Part shown: positions 33,616 to 41,622 of the stretch, in pieces
Layout: each line of letters starts with the position of its first letter
How positions within the stretch are numbered: position 1 is the first letter of the stretch
NCBI RefSeq assembly: GCF_036013935.1
Contig: NZ_CP107902.1
Location: 682,001-746,000, forward strand
DNA from: Streptomyces sp. NBC_00461
GTDB taxonomy: Bacteria; Actinomycetota; Actinomycetes; Streptomycetales; Streptomycetaceae
Reading direction: 5' to 3'
Length of the DNA stretch: 64,000 bases
Notes under the pieces: model-generated
The model's database searches: none
Told to the model about the DNA's origin: nothing
The model's input: only the letters and a program-made list of their open reading frames with translations
Program-made: the position numbers and the translations under genes

Positions 33616-34467
33616 TCACGCGCAGCCCCCCTCCTTCACCAGCGGCCAGGCCTCCACGCCGTCGGACGTACGGACGTAGGCCTTCGCCGGATCGTCCGTC
33701 AGCCACAACTGCCGGTCGCGGAAGCGGTATCCGGTGTCATGGGCGTCGGCCGGCATACGGACGTCTCCGTTGTACGGGGAGGTGAGCATGCCGTCGGGGA
33801 GTACCCGGTCGGGATCGCGGGCGTACAGCTTGCCCCGCTTCCCCTCCCCCAGTTCCAGGAAGTGCGCCTTCTCCCAGTCGCAGTGTTCTGGTCCGGCCGA
33901 GCTGTTCACCTTGGTGATCGGCAGCCGGTTGCCCTGCCGGTCCTGCCAGATCTCGTACCACTGCTTGTCCGTGTAGCTCTCCGGGAGTTCGGACGGATCG
34001 CAGGACGCGCTGGTCTCCGGGCCCCAACCGGGCCGGTTCTTCCGGTCCTTGGCCACGACCACGGCGACCTTGGTCCTGCCGCCCACGTCGAAGGAGTACA
34101 GGACACGGTCCGGCTCGCTGCGCTCCGCGCGGTAGCCGTGACGGGGAACGTCGGGCTGCTCGATGTCGAAGTAGGCCCTGAGGCCCTCCTCCGGCGTCGC
34201 CCCTCCGTCGCCCTCGCTCCACGGCTCGCTGCCGCCGCCCGAGTAGATCTCCCCGTCGCACTCCAGCGCCCGGCCCGCGGCGCCCGACTCGATCCTCGTG
34301 GCGCGGGCGCTGTCCTCGTCGAGGTTCTTCGTCGGCACGTGCAGCGGCCCGCTGTAGGGCACGGCCGGAGCCGTCCCGTCGACGACGAGAACCCCGGCCT
34401 CACCGTTGCCGCAGGCCACCGCCGCCGAGGCCACCAGCACCGTTGCCACCACGAGCCTTCCGCGCAT
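33616..34467 (-). CDS. hypothetical secreted lipoprotein
   Basis: A 283-residue protein with a short signal and lipobox-like AVAC (Cys19). The mature part has several cysteines (ECDG, SCDPSEL, HCDWEK, GGCA) and alternating charged and aromatic segments but matches no family I know. It is separated by 4 bases from the convergent TetR stop and by 68 bases from the GlxA-type regulator, which is also on the minus strand. Confidence 0.75.
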   Translation of the reverse strand: MRGRLVVATVLVASAAVACGNGEAGVLVVDGTAPAVPYSGPLHVPTKNLDEDSARATRIESGAAGRALECDGEIYSGGGSEPWSEGDGGATPEEGLRAYFDIEQPDVPRHGYRAERSEPDRVLYSFDVGGRTKVAVVVAKDRKNRPGWGPETSASCDPSELPESYTDKQWYEIWQDRQGNRLPITKVNSSAGPEHCDWEKAHFLELGEGKRGKLYARDPDRVLPDGMLTSPYNGDVRMPADAHDTGYRFRDRQLWLTDDPAKAYVRTSDGVEAWPLVKEGGCA

Positions 34468-34535
34468 TCCCCCACCCCTGTTCCGTTCACCGTTGTCCGG
34501 TCCTTCGACGCGACAGCGGTACGGAACGTTCGCGG

Positions 34536-35495
34536 CTAGCGGGCCGCCGCCTGGAACGTACGCCGGTACGCCTGCGGCGAGACCCCGATCGCCGCGTGCA
34601 GGTGCTGGCGGAGCGAGGCGCCGGTCGCGAAGCCGACGTGAGAGGCGATCTGGTCGACGGACAGGTCGCTGGACTCCAGCAGGTGCCGGGCGCGGGAGAC
34701 ACGCTGCTGGACGATCCAGCGGCCGGGGCTGAGGCCGACCTCGTCGTTGAAGCGGCGGGCGAAGGTGCGCCGGCTCATGCGGGCGTGGCCGGCCAGCCCG
34801 GTCAGGGTGAGCGGTTCGTCCAGGTGCTCCAGGGCCCAGGCGCGGGTGGCCGCGGTGCTCGCGGCCCCGCTCTCGGGGACCGGCTGCTCGATGTACTGGG
34901 CCTGGCCGCCGTCGCGGAAGGGGGGCACCACGCAGCAGCGGGCCACGAAGTTGGCCAGTTCGCTGCCGTGGTCGGTGCGGACGATGTGCAGGCAGACGTC
35001 GACGCCTGAGGCTGCGCCGGCCGAGGTGAGGACGCGCCCGTCGTCGACGAACAGGACGTCCGGGTCAAGGTCGATGTTCGGGTACCTGCGCCGGAACAGG
35101 TCGACCACGTGCCAGTGCGTGGTGGCCTTGCGGCCGTCGAGGAGACCCGCCGCGGCGAGGACGAAGGCGGCGGTGCAGATGGAGACGATCCGCGCGTCCG
35201 GGCGGATCCGCGCGAGCGCGGCGGCCACCTCGGCAGGCAGCTCGGTGGGGATGTGCGAGGGCGTCACGGAGGCGACGACGACCGTGTCGGCCGTGGCCAG
35301 GATCTCAGGGCCGTGATCGACACCGATCGTGAAGTCCGCGCTGGTGCGCACCGGTTGCCCGTCGACGGTGCAGGTCAGCACCTCGTACCGGCCGCAGGCC
35401 GCACCGAAGATCCGGCTGGGGATGCCCAGCTCGAAGGGGTAGACGCCGTCCAGGGCCAGCACGACGACCCGTTCCACCTGCCGCTCACCAGTCAT
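34536..35495 (-). CDS. GlxA-type regulator (DJ-1/PfpI domain plus AraC helix-turn-helix)
   Basis: A 319-residue regulator with an N-terminal DJ-1/PfpI-like domain (RVVVLALDGVYPFELGIPS, CTAAFVLAAAGLLDGR with the nucleophile-like Cys in SICTAA) and a C-terminal AraC helix-turn-helix pair (about 215-312). Such regulators sense small amides, amines or reactive carbonyls. It is divergent from a quinone-oxidoreductase-like gene, with a 10-bp dyad overlapping its own ATG, suggesting autoregulation. No strong Shine-Dalgarno is present. Confidence 0.9.
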   Translation of the reverse strand: MTGERQVERVVVLALDGVYPFELGIPSRIFGAACGRYEVLTCTVDGQPVRTSADFTIGVDHGPEILATADTVVVASVTPSHIPTELPAEVAAALARIRPDARIVSICTAAFVLAAAGLLDGRKATTHWHVVDLFRRRYPNIDLDPDVLFVDDGRVLTSAGAASGVDVCLHIVRTDHGSELANFVARCCVVPPFRDGGQAQYIEQPVPESGAASTAATRAWALEHLDEPLTLTGLAGHARMSRRTFARRFNDEVGLSPGRWIVQQRVSRARHLLESSDLSVDQIASHVGFATGASLRQHLHAAIGVSPQAYRRTFQAAAR

Positions 35496-35530
35496 GGCAC
35501 GATCCTATCGAAGCTTGGCAATCGTGCCAT
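35494..35530. promoter_or_regulatory. 10-bp inverted repeat in the GlxA/oxidoreductase divergent promoter
   Basis: ATGGCACGAT (35494-35503) and ATCGTGCCAT (35521-35530) are perfect inverted copies separated by 17 bases. The left arm covers the ATG of the GlxA-type gene. A regulator bound here could control both directions; the GlxA-type protein is the natural candidate. Confidence 0.7.
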
Positions 35531-35566
35531 TTTCTTGTGGGGCGACCCCGGGCACGCTGGTTCACC

Positions 35567-36517
35567 ATGAGCACTGTGAACACGATGCGAGCCATCAGCC
35601 AGGACACCCTCGGCGGTCCCGAGGTCCTGAAGGTCGTCGAGCTGGAGCGGCCCGAGCCGCGTACGAACGAGGTACTGGTCCGGGTCCGCGCCGCCGGCGT
35701 CAACCCGACCGACTGGAAGCACCGCGCGACGGGCGGTTTCCTGGGCGAGCCGCCCTTCGTCCTGGGCTGGGACGTCTCCGGCGTGGTCGAGGCGGTCGGC
35801 ATCGGAGTCGTCCGCTTCCAGCCCGGCGACGAGGTCTTCGGCATGCTGTCCTACCCGTACGGCCACGGCTCGCACGCCGAGTACGTCAGCGCCCCGGCTC
35901 GCTGGTTCGCGCCCAAGCCGGCCTCGCTCGACCACACGCAGGCGGGCGCGCTGCCACTGGTCTCGCTGACCGCCTGGCAGGCCCTGGTCGAGTACGCCGA
36001 CCTGCAGCCGGGGCAGCGGGTGCTGATCCATGCGGCGGCGGGCGGGGTCGGCCATGTTGCCGTGCAGATCGCCAAAGCCCGGGGCGCGTACGTGATCGGC
36101 ACTGCCAGCGCGGGCAAGCACGGGTTTCTGCGCGACATCGGCGTGGACGAGGCGATCGACTACCGGGAGACGGACTTCACCGATTCCGTGAAGGACGTCG
36201 ACGTCGTCCTGGACACGATCGGCGGCGAGACCTCCACGCGCTCGCTGCGTGTGCTGCGGCCGGGCGGAGTCGTCGTCTCGATCCTGCCGGTGGGCTCGGC
36301 CGACTTCCACGAGGAGGCCGAGCGGCTCGGGGTCCGCTCGCTGCGGATGCTCGTGGACGCCTCGCACAGCGGCCTGAAGGCGATCGCGGAGCTGGTGGAG
36401 GCGGGGAAACTGCGCCCCGCGATCGCCGGCACCTTCCCGCTGGCCGATGCCGCCGAGGCGCACGCGCTCGGCGACACCGGCCGGACCACGGGGAAGCTGG
36501 TCCTGACGGTCGACTGA
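35567..36517 (+). CDS. NADP-dependent zinc-type alcohol dehydrogenase / quinone oxidoreductase family
   Basis: A 316-residue MDR-superfamily protein. The N-terminal GroES-like part contains GVNPTDWKHRATGG and FVLGWDVSGVVEAVG; the Rossmann motif is AAAGGVGHVAVQ. The zinc-binding Cys/His set of classical ADHs is missing, so it is of the zinc-free quinone-oxidoreductase type that reduces quinones or enones. It is divergent from the GlxA-type regulator. The start at ATG 35567 lacks a strong Shine-Dalgarno. Confidence 0.9.
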   Translation: MSTVNTMRAISQDTLGGPEVLKVVELERPEPRTNEVLVRVRAAGVNPTDWKHRATGGFLGEPPFVLGWDVSGVVEAVGIGVVRFQPGDEVFGMLSYPYGHGSHAEYVSAPARWFAPKPASLDHTQAGALPLVSLTAWQALVEYADLQPGQRVLIHAAAGGVGHVAVQIAKARGAYVIGTASAGKHGFLRDIGVDEAIDYRETDFTDSVKDVDVVLDTIGGETSTRSLRVLRPGGVVVSILPVGSADFHEEAERLGVRSLRMLVDASHSGLKAIAELVEAGKLRPAIAGTFPLADAAEAHALGDTGRTTGKLVLTVD

Positions 36518-36534
36518 CGGTCGAACCGACCGTC
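36516..36534. terminator. 8-bp hairpin between convergent genes
   Basis: GACGGTCG (36516-36523) pairs perfectly with CGACCGTC (36527-36534) around an AAC loop, starting inside the stop codon of the oxidoreductase. It sits between that gene and the convergent alcohol dehydrogenase. Confidence 0.6.
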
Positions 36535-36547
36535 TACTGACGGTCTG

Positions 36548-37654
36548 TCAGAACATGAGCACGGGCTTGATCGCCTTGCCCGCCCCCATGTCCCGCACCG
36601 CCTGGTCGATGTCCGCGAACGGATAGGTACTGATCAGGCGGTGCAGCGGCAGTCGCCCTTCCTTGACCAGCTGGACCAGCGCCGGAATGAAGGTCTGCGT
36701 CTCGGCGTCGCCGAGGGTGAGGCCGACGACCTGCTTGCCGCCCAGCAACCCGTTGACGTCCAGGGCGACTTCGCTGCCGAACGGCGGGGCGCCGACGACG
36801 ACCAGGGTGCCGCGCGCGGCGAGCGCGTCGACGCCCTGGCGCAGCACGGCGACGCTGCCGGTGGTCTCCACGACACCGTCGGCGCCCTGGCCGCCGGTGA
36901 TCTCCGCGAGCGCCTCGGCCAGGTCGCTCTCGCCGACGTTGACGGTGTGGGTGGCGCCCAACTCCTTGGCCAGTGACAGCCGTTCGCCGATCTTGTCGAC
37001 GGCCACGATCCGGGTGGCGGGGGTCAGGGCGGCGGCCATCACCGCGGACAGGCCGACGGCGCCGGCGCCGAGGACGACGACGGTGCTGCCCGTGACCGGC
37101 TTCAGCACGTTCCAGACGGCGCCCACTCCGGTCTGCACCCCGCAGCCCAGTGGCGCGATCGACTCCAGCGGTACGTCCGCGTCGACCTTGACGAGGCTGC
37201 GCTCGTCCACCAACGCCCGCTCGGCGAAGGAGGACTGACCGAAGAAGTGGCCGCCGAGCGGGGCGCCGTCCCGGCTGATGGTGCTGGTGCCGTCGGCACG
37301 GACACCGCCGATGAGGTTCAGCGGCAGCCAGGTCGCGCAGTACGCGGGGTGACCGCCGTGGCAGTTGCGGCACTCGCCGCAGGAGCTGAACGACAGCACG
37401 ACGTGGTCACCGGGCGTGATGCCGGTGACGGCCGGACCGACGGCCTCGACGACGCCGGCGCCTTCGTGGCCGAGTACGCCCGGCAGGGGGAAGGGCAGGC
37501 CGCCGCTGGCGACTCCGAGGTCGGTGTGGCACAGTCCGGTGGCCACCATGCGGACGATCGCCTCGTGCGGTCCGGGCTCGTCGAGCTCGACGTCGGCGAG
37601 GGTGAAGGGTGCCCCGCCGGACTCGACGACCGCGGCACGGGTGGTGATGGACAT
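36548..37654 (-). CDS. zinc-dependent alcohol dehydrogenase (class III-like)
   Basis: A 368-residue MDR zinc ADH. Catalytic zinc ligands are in GLCHTD and GHEGAGVVEAVG; structural zinc cysteines are in SCGECRNCHGG-x-x-x-C; the NAD-binding motif is VVLGAGAVGLSAV followed by AVDKIGERL. The long form and the LGCGVQTGVGAVWNVL block are typical of formaldehyde/aryl-alcohol dehydrogenases. It is on the same strand and 54 bases downstream of the aldehyde dehydrogenase gene, so the pair could oxidise an alcohol to an acid under MarR control. Confidence 0.92.
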   Translation of the reverse strand: MSITTRAAVVESGGAPFTLADVELDEPGPHEAIVRMVATGLCHTDLGVASGGLPFPLPGVLGHEGAGVVEAVGPAVTGITPGDHVVLSFSSCGECRNCHGGHPAYCATWLPLNLIGGVRADGTSTISRDGAPLGGHFFGQSSFAERALVDERSLVKVDADVPLESIAPLGCGVQTGVGAVWNVLKPVTGSTVVVLGAGAVGLSAVMAAALTPATRIVAVDKIGERLSLAKELGATHTVNVGESDLAEALAEITGGQGADGVVETTGSVAVLRQGVDALAARGTLVVVGAPPFGSEVALDVNGLLGGKQVVGLTLGDAETQTFIPALVQLVKEGRLPLHRLISTYPFADIDQAVRDMGAGKAIKPVLMF

Positions 37655-37708
37655 CGTACGAACTCCCTGTGTTTTCAGGCGTGTTCAGCCGAGAAGGTCG
37701 AGCGCGGG

Positions 37709-39163
37709 CTAGTCGAGCGAGACGACGACGGACTTGACCGTGGTGTACGCGGCCAGGGCCTCGGGCCCGTACTCGCGGCCGAAGCCGGAGTCCTTGACGC
37801 CGCCGAAGGGCACCGCGGGGTCGAGCATGGCCCAGTCGTTGATCCAGACGATGCCCGCCCGGAGCCGGTCGGCGACGCGGTGGGCGCGGACGAGGTTCTG
37901 GGTCTGGATGCCCGAAGCGAGGCCGTACGGCGTGGAGTTGGCGAGGTCGACCGCCTCGTCCTCGCTGTCGAAGGGCTGCACCGTGAGGACCGGGCCGAAG
38001 ATCTCCTCCTGGACCGCCCGGGAGTCGTTGGACAGGTCGGCGATCACCGTGGGCTTGTAGAAGTAGCCGCCGTCGAGGTCGAGCCGCTCGCCGCCGCAGA
38101 CGATGCGGCCGCCCTCCTTGCGGGCCAGGTCGACGTACTCCTCGACCTTCTTCAGGTGCTTCTCCCCCGCCATCGGTCCGACGACGGTCTCCGGCTGCCG
38201 GGGGTCGCCGACCGGGACGCCGGGCACGGCCTCGGCGAGGATGCCGAGCACGGTGTTGTGCACCTGGCGCGCCACCAGCAGACGCGGGCCGCCCATGCAG
38301 AACTGGCCGGTGTTGAAGACGAAGGCCTTGATGATCGCGCCGACGGCCTTCTCCAGGTCGGCGTCCTCGAAGACGATGTGGGCGGCGTTGCCGCCGAGTT
38401 CCATGGTCACGGGCTTGAGGGCCTCACCGGCCGTGGACGCCACGTGGCGGCCGACCGCGGTGGAGCCGGTGAAGGCGACCTTGTCGATCCCGCGGTGGCG
38501 CAGCAGCGCCTCGCCCGCCACCGGGCCGGTGCCGGTGACCACGTTGACGACGCCGTCCGGGACACCCGCCTCCTTGAACAGCCGAGCCATGTAGAGGGCG
38601 CTCAGCGGTGTCTCGTCGGCCGGCTTGTGCACCACCGTGTTGCCGGCCGCGAGCGCGGGGCCGATCTTCGAACCGGCGAGGATCAGTGGGAAGTTGAAGG
38701 GTGTGATCGCGGCGACCACGCCGAGCGGCTCGCGCTTGGTGTAGGCGAGCGCGTTCATGGGTGTGTCGCGGATGGAACCGTCCAGGGAGTGGGCGAGGGC
38801 GGCGAAGTGCTCGTAGTCGTTGGCCGCGTTCGTGATGTCGACGGCGTGGCACAGCGAGATGGGCTTGCCGACGTCCAGGCTCTCCAGGCGGGCGAGTTCG
38901 TCGGCGTTCTCACGGATCAGTTCGGCGACGCGATGCAGGATCCGGCCCCGCTCGCGTCCGCTCAGCCCGGACCAGGTGCCGTCGTCGAAGGCCTCCCGTG
39001 CGGCGCGCACGGCCGCGTCCACGTCGGCGGCGCCCGCCTCCGCGACGGTGGTGACGACCGCGCCCCGGGACGGGTCGACCACCTCGGTGCGCGCTCCGTC
39101 GGCCGCCTCGCGCCACTGCCCGCCGACAAACAGCCGTCCGGGTTCGATCTCGAAGGTGGTCAT
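37709..39163 (-). CDS. aldehyde dehydrogenase family protein
   Basis: A 484-residue NAD(P)-dependent ALDH. Motifs: TPFNFPLILAGSKIGPALAA (cofactor), FTGSTAVG, catalytic Glu in MELGGNAAHIVFEDAD (about 254) and catalytic Cys in FNTGQFCMGG (about 289). ATG 39163 is preferred over two upstream GTGs because GAGGAG is 5 bases before it. It is upstream of the zinc ADH and divergent from a MarR regulator with two palindromes between, so it is probably derepressed by an aldehyde or aromatic ligand. Confidence 0.93.
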   Translation of the reverse strand: MTTFEIEPGRLFVGGQWREAADGARTEVVDPSRGAVVTTVAEAGAADVDAAVRAAREAFDDGTWSGLSGRERGRILHRVAELIRENADELARLESLDVGKPISLCHAVDITNAANDYEHFAALAHSLDGSIRDTPMNALAYTKREPLGVVAAITPFNFPLILAGSKIGPALAAGNTVVHKPADETPLSALYMARLFKEAGVPDGVVNVVTGTGPVAGEALLRHRGIDKVAFTGSTAVGRHVASTAGEALKPVTMELGGNAAHIVFEDADLEKAVGAIIKAFVFNTGQFCMGGPRLLVARQVHNTVLGILAEAVPGVPVGDPRQPETVVGPMAGEKHLKKVEEYVDLARKEGGRIVCGGERLDLDGGYFYKPTVIADLSNDSRAVQEEIFGPVLTVQPFDSEDEAVDLANSTPYGLASGIQTQNLVRAHRVADRLRAGIVWINDWAMLDPAVPFGGVKDSGFGREYGPEALAAYTTVKSVVVSLD

Positions 39164-39198
39164 CACCACTCCTCAGCCTCATCGCTAAGATTTCAACA

Positions 39199-39247
39199 AA
39201 CAGGATTCCTGTTGGTTCGCAGTCTCATTACAGACAGGTTTCCTGTC
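39199..39247. promoter_or_regulatory. pair of MarR-type palindromes
   Basis: Site 1 is AACAGGA-T-TCCTGTT (39199-39213) and site 2 is GACAGG-TTT-CCTGTC (39233-39247). Their centres are 34 bp apart, about three helical turns, so two MarR dimers would bind the same face. They share a CAGG/CCTG core and lie between the divergent ALDH and MarR starts; site 2 ends 19 bases before the MarR start codon. Confidence 0.8.
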
Positions 39248-39266
39248 AATGCTCTAGGCTGAACCC

Positions 39267-39704
39267 ATGCTGCACTCCCAGGCTACGAAGACATCTCCGT
39301 CCCTGCTCTACATGGTCAAGCAGGTGGAGCTCGTGGTGCGCTCCCACCTGGACGAACTGGTCAAGCCGTCCGGGATCACCGCGCTGCAGTACACCGCGCT
39401 CACCGTCCTTGAGCGGCACGACGGGCTGTCGGCCGCGCAGCTGGCCCGCGACTCGTTCGTCACCGCCCAGTCCATCGCGGATCTCGTACGGTCCCTGGAG
39501 AACCGCGGGCTGGTGCGCCGGGAGCGCAATCCGCGCAATCGGCGAGAGCTGCTGATCCTGCTGACCGACGCCGGCCGGGAGCTGCTCGCACAGCAGGCGG
39601 CGCCCGTTCGGGAGCTGGAGGAGCGGATGGTCCGGGATCTCACCGCACACCAGTCCGAGCAGTTCCGCCAGGCACTTTCCAAGGCCTGGCACGCCCTGTC
39701 GTAG
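39267..39704 (+). CDS. MarR-family transcriptional regulator
   Basis: A 145-residue winged-helix MarR protein: dimerisation helix at the N-terminus, HTH around LSAAQLARDSFVTAQSIADLV, wing RRERNPRNRRELLILLTDAG. It is divergent from the ALDH-ADH pair and very likely represses both sides through the two palindromes upstream. Confidence 0.92.
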   Translation: MLHSQATKTSPSLLYMVKQVELVVRSHLDELVKPSGITALQYTALTVLERHDGLSAAQLARDSFVTAQSIADLVRSLENRGLVRRERNPRNRRELLILLTDAGRELLAQQAAPVRELEERMVRDLTAHQSEQFRQALSKAWHALS

Positions 39705-39943
39705 CCCCGCGACGCCCTTCACGGGGCGGCTCCGCGCAGAAGCCGTCTCGCAATTCAAAGACATATGTCAATCGAACATGCTCAAATTCATTCCAACGAG
39801 GGTAACTTGCAGGGCGGAGAACGGATTTACGCTCACTCGGGACCTGGGGGCTCGTCTGCACTCGTACGCTCGCTGCACGCTGTCACCCCGGCCCCCGGTG
39901 ACCTGCAATCCCGCAGCGGACGGAGCAGGTTGGAGGCGATGTC

Positions 39944-40327
39944 GTGGTGCACCAGGAACCTGCGCCGCTCACCCGGCATCTCCGTGTCCACCAGGACCGG
40001 GGCCACACGGTGCTCGAACTCCACGGCGAGATCGACATCGCCGCGGCCCTGGAGGTCGCCCCCTATCTGGACCGGGTGACGGCGCATCCCGATGCCCGCC
40101 TGGTGATCGACCTGACACAGGTCGACTTCTTCGACTGCTCCGGGCTACGGCTGCTCTACCGGGCACGTGCCCGCATGCTCGACCAGGACGGAGAACTGCG
40201 GCTCGTGTGCACCCACCCGCTCACGCTGCGCATCATGCGGGTCACCGGCCTGGCCCGGCTGCTGCCCGCGCATTCGTCCCTGGACGCGGCCCTGGGCCAG
40301 CCGGAGGCCACGTCCGGGTCGTTATGA
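39944..40327 (+). CDS. STAS-domain anti-sigma factor antagonist
   Basis: A 127-residue STAS protein: LELHGEIDIAAALEV, then VIDLTQVDFFDCSGLRLLYRAR. The phospho-acceptor serine lies in DCSGLR. Such proteins (BldG/RsbV-like) sequester RsbW-type anti-sigma kinases and are reactivated by SpoIIE-type phosphatases like the one at the start of this window. GTG 39944 is chosen for GGAG 8 bases upstream. Region 39705-39943 has no gene but is A+T-richer around 39750-39810. Confidence 0.9.
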   Translation: MVHQEPAPLTRHLRVHQDRGHTVLELHGEIDIAAALEVAPYLDRVTAHPDARLVIDLTQVDFFDCSGLRLLYRARARMLDQDGELRLVCTHPLTLRIMRVTGLARLLPAHSSLDAALGQPEATSGSL

Positions 40328-40372
40328 CGGCCGTACGCGCCACTGCACCCCCTCCTCTCGTCTCCTCTTGGC

Positions 40373-41326
40373 CTATTCGCTTCGCGGCTCGCCGAACAAG
40401 GCGCTGACGGACTCGCCGTTGTGAATGCGGCGGACGGCCTCGGCGAGGGCCGGGGCGATGGACAGGATCCGCAGTTTCTCGGTGCGCTCCTCCTCCGGGA
40501 CCGGCACGGTGTTGGTGCACACGATCTCCAGCACGTCGGGCTGCTCGCCGATCCGCTTCAGTGCCCCGGCCGCGAACAGACCGTGCGTACAGGCCACCCG
40601 GATCGACCGCGGCCCCAACTCCCTGAGGCGCTCCAGGAGTTCCAGGACGGTGCTGCCCTTGGCGATCTCGTCGTCCAGCACGATGACGTCCCGGCCCGCG
40701 ACGTCGCCGATCACGGTGCTGATGGAGACCTGGTCGTCGGCGTACCTCTGCTTGGCGCCGGCGGCGACCTGGGCGCCGATCATCCGGGCGAAGGCGGCCG
40801 CCTCCTTGGCGTTGCCGAGGTCCGGCGAGACGACGGTGGTGCGGGTCAGGTCGTACTGCCGAAAGTGCGCGGCCAGCTCACGCAAGGCGTGCAGGTGGTC
40901 GACCGGTACCGAGAAGAAGCCGTGCACCTGCGGCGAATGCAGCGTCATGGTGAGGACGCGGCTCGCGCCGGCGGCGACCATCAGGTCCGCGACGAGCCGG
41001 CCGCCGAGGGAGATCCGGGGCGCGTCCTTCTTGTCGGAGCGGGCGTACGAGTAGTGCGGCATCACGACGGCGATCCGTGCCGCCGAGGCGCCGCGGGCCG
41101 CGTCGCACATCAGCAGCAGCTCGACGAGATGCTCCTGCACCGGTTTGACCAGCGGCTGGATGAGGAAGACGTCCCGCTCTCGGCAGTTGGCCTGGAGCTG
41201 CACCTCCAGGCAGTCGTTGGCGAACCGGCTGACCCGGGTCGGACTGAGCGGCACGCCGAGGTGCGCACAGACTTCGGCCGCCAGGTCGGGGTGGGCACTG
41301 CCGCTGAACACGGAGATGTCTCGCAC
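40373..41326 (-). CDS. prs: ribose-phosphate pyrophosphokinase (PRPP synthetase)
   Basis: A 317-residue PRPP synthetase: N-terminal SGSAHPDLA, the flexible-loop motif MPHYSYARSDKKD, and the PRPP-binding loop VIVLDDEIAKGSTVLELL. It makes phosphoribosyl pyrophosphate from ribose-5-phosphate and ATP. Streptomyces usually has a housekeeping copy elsewhere near glmU, so this may be a paralogue serving a special pathway or supply. The GTG start has GAGGAG upstream. The upstream gap 41327-41622 holds only imperfect CGTACGGACG-like repeats and no gene. Confidence 0.93.
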   Translation of the reverse strand: MRDISVFSGSAHPDLAAEVCAHLGVPLSPTRVSRFANDCLEVQLQANCRERDVFLIQPLVKPVQEHLVELLLMCDAARGASAARIAVVMPHYSYARSDKKDAPRISLGGRLVADLMVAAGASRVLTMTLHSPQVHGFFSVPVDHLHALRELAAHFRQYDLTRTTVVSPDLGNAKEAAAFARMIGAQVAAGAKQRYADDQVSISTVIGDVAGRDVIVLDDEIAKGSTVLELLERLRELGPRSIRVACTHGLFAAGALKRIGEQPDVLEIVCTNTVPVPEEERTEKLRILSIAPALAEAVRRIHNGESVSALFGEPRSE

Positions 41327-41622
41327 AATCCGCTCCTCGCATGATCATTCCGGGGGACGGATTCATGCTACTGACCGGAAAAAGCGGTCGCGGTGCGCCG
41401 CTGACCGCGCGCCATCGTGCCGGCGTACGAGTTCCGTCACCTCAGGAGACTCCACGCACGGACCGCTCGGAATCGACCGGCTCGGCGGCGTCCACGGCGG
41501 CGACATCTGTACGGACGACGGCGACACTCGTACGGACGGCGGCGGGATCGAGCGCCGCCGTGGCATCACCAGGTGGTCGCGGGTGTCGGGGGACCGAGAA
41601 CTACCGTCCCCTCAGGGCATGT

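Noticed and set aside
41327..41622. Repeated CGTACGGACG-like strings upstream of prs, considered as an operator array
   Set aside because: Spacing and sequence are irregular and the motif is common in high-G+C DNA.
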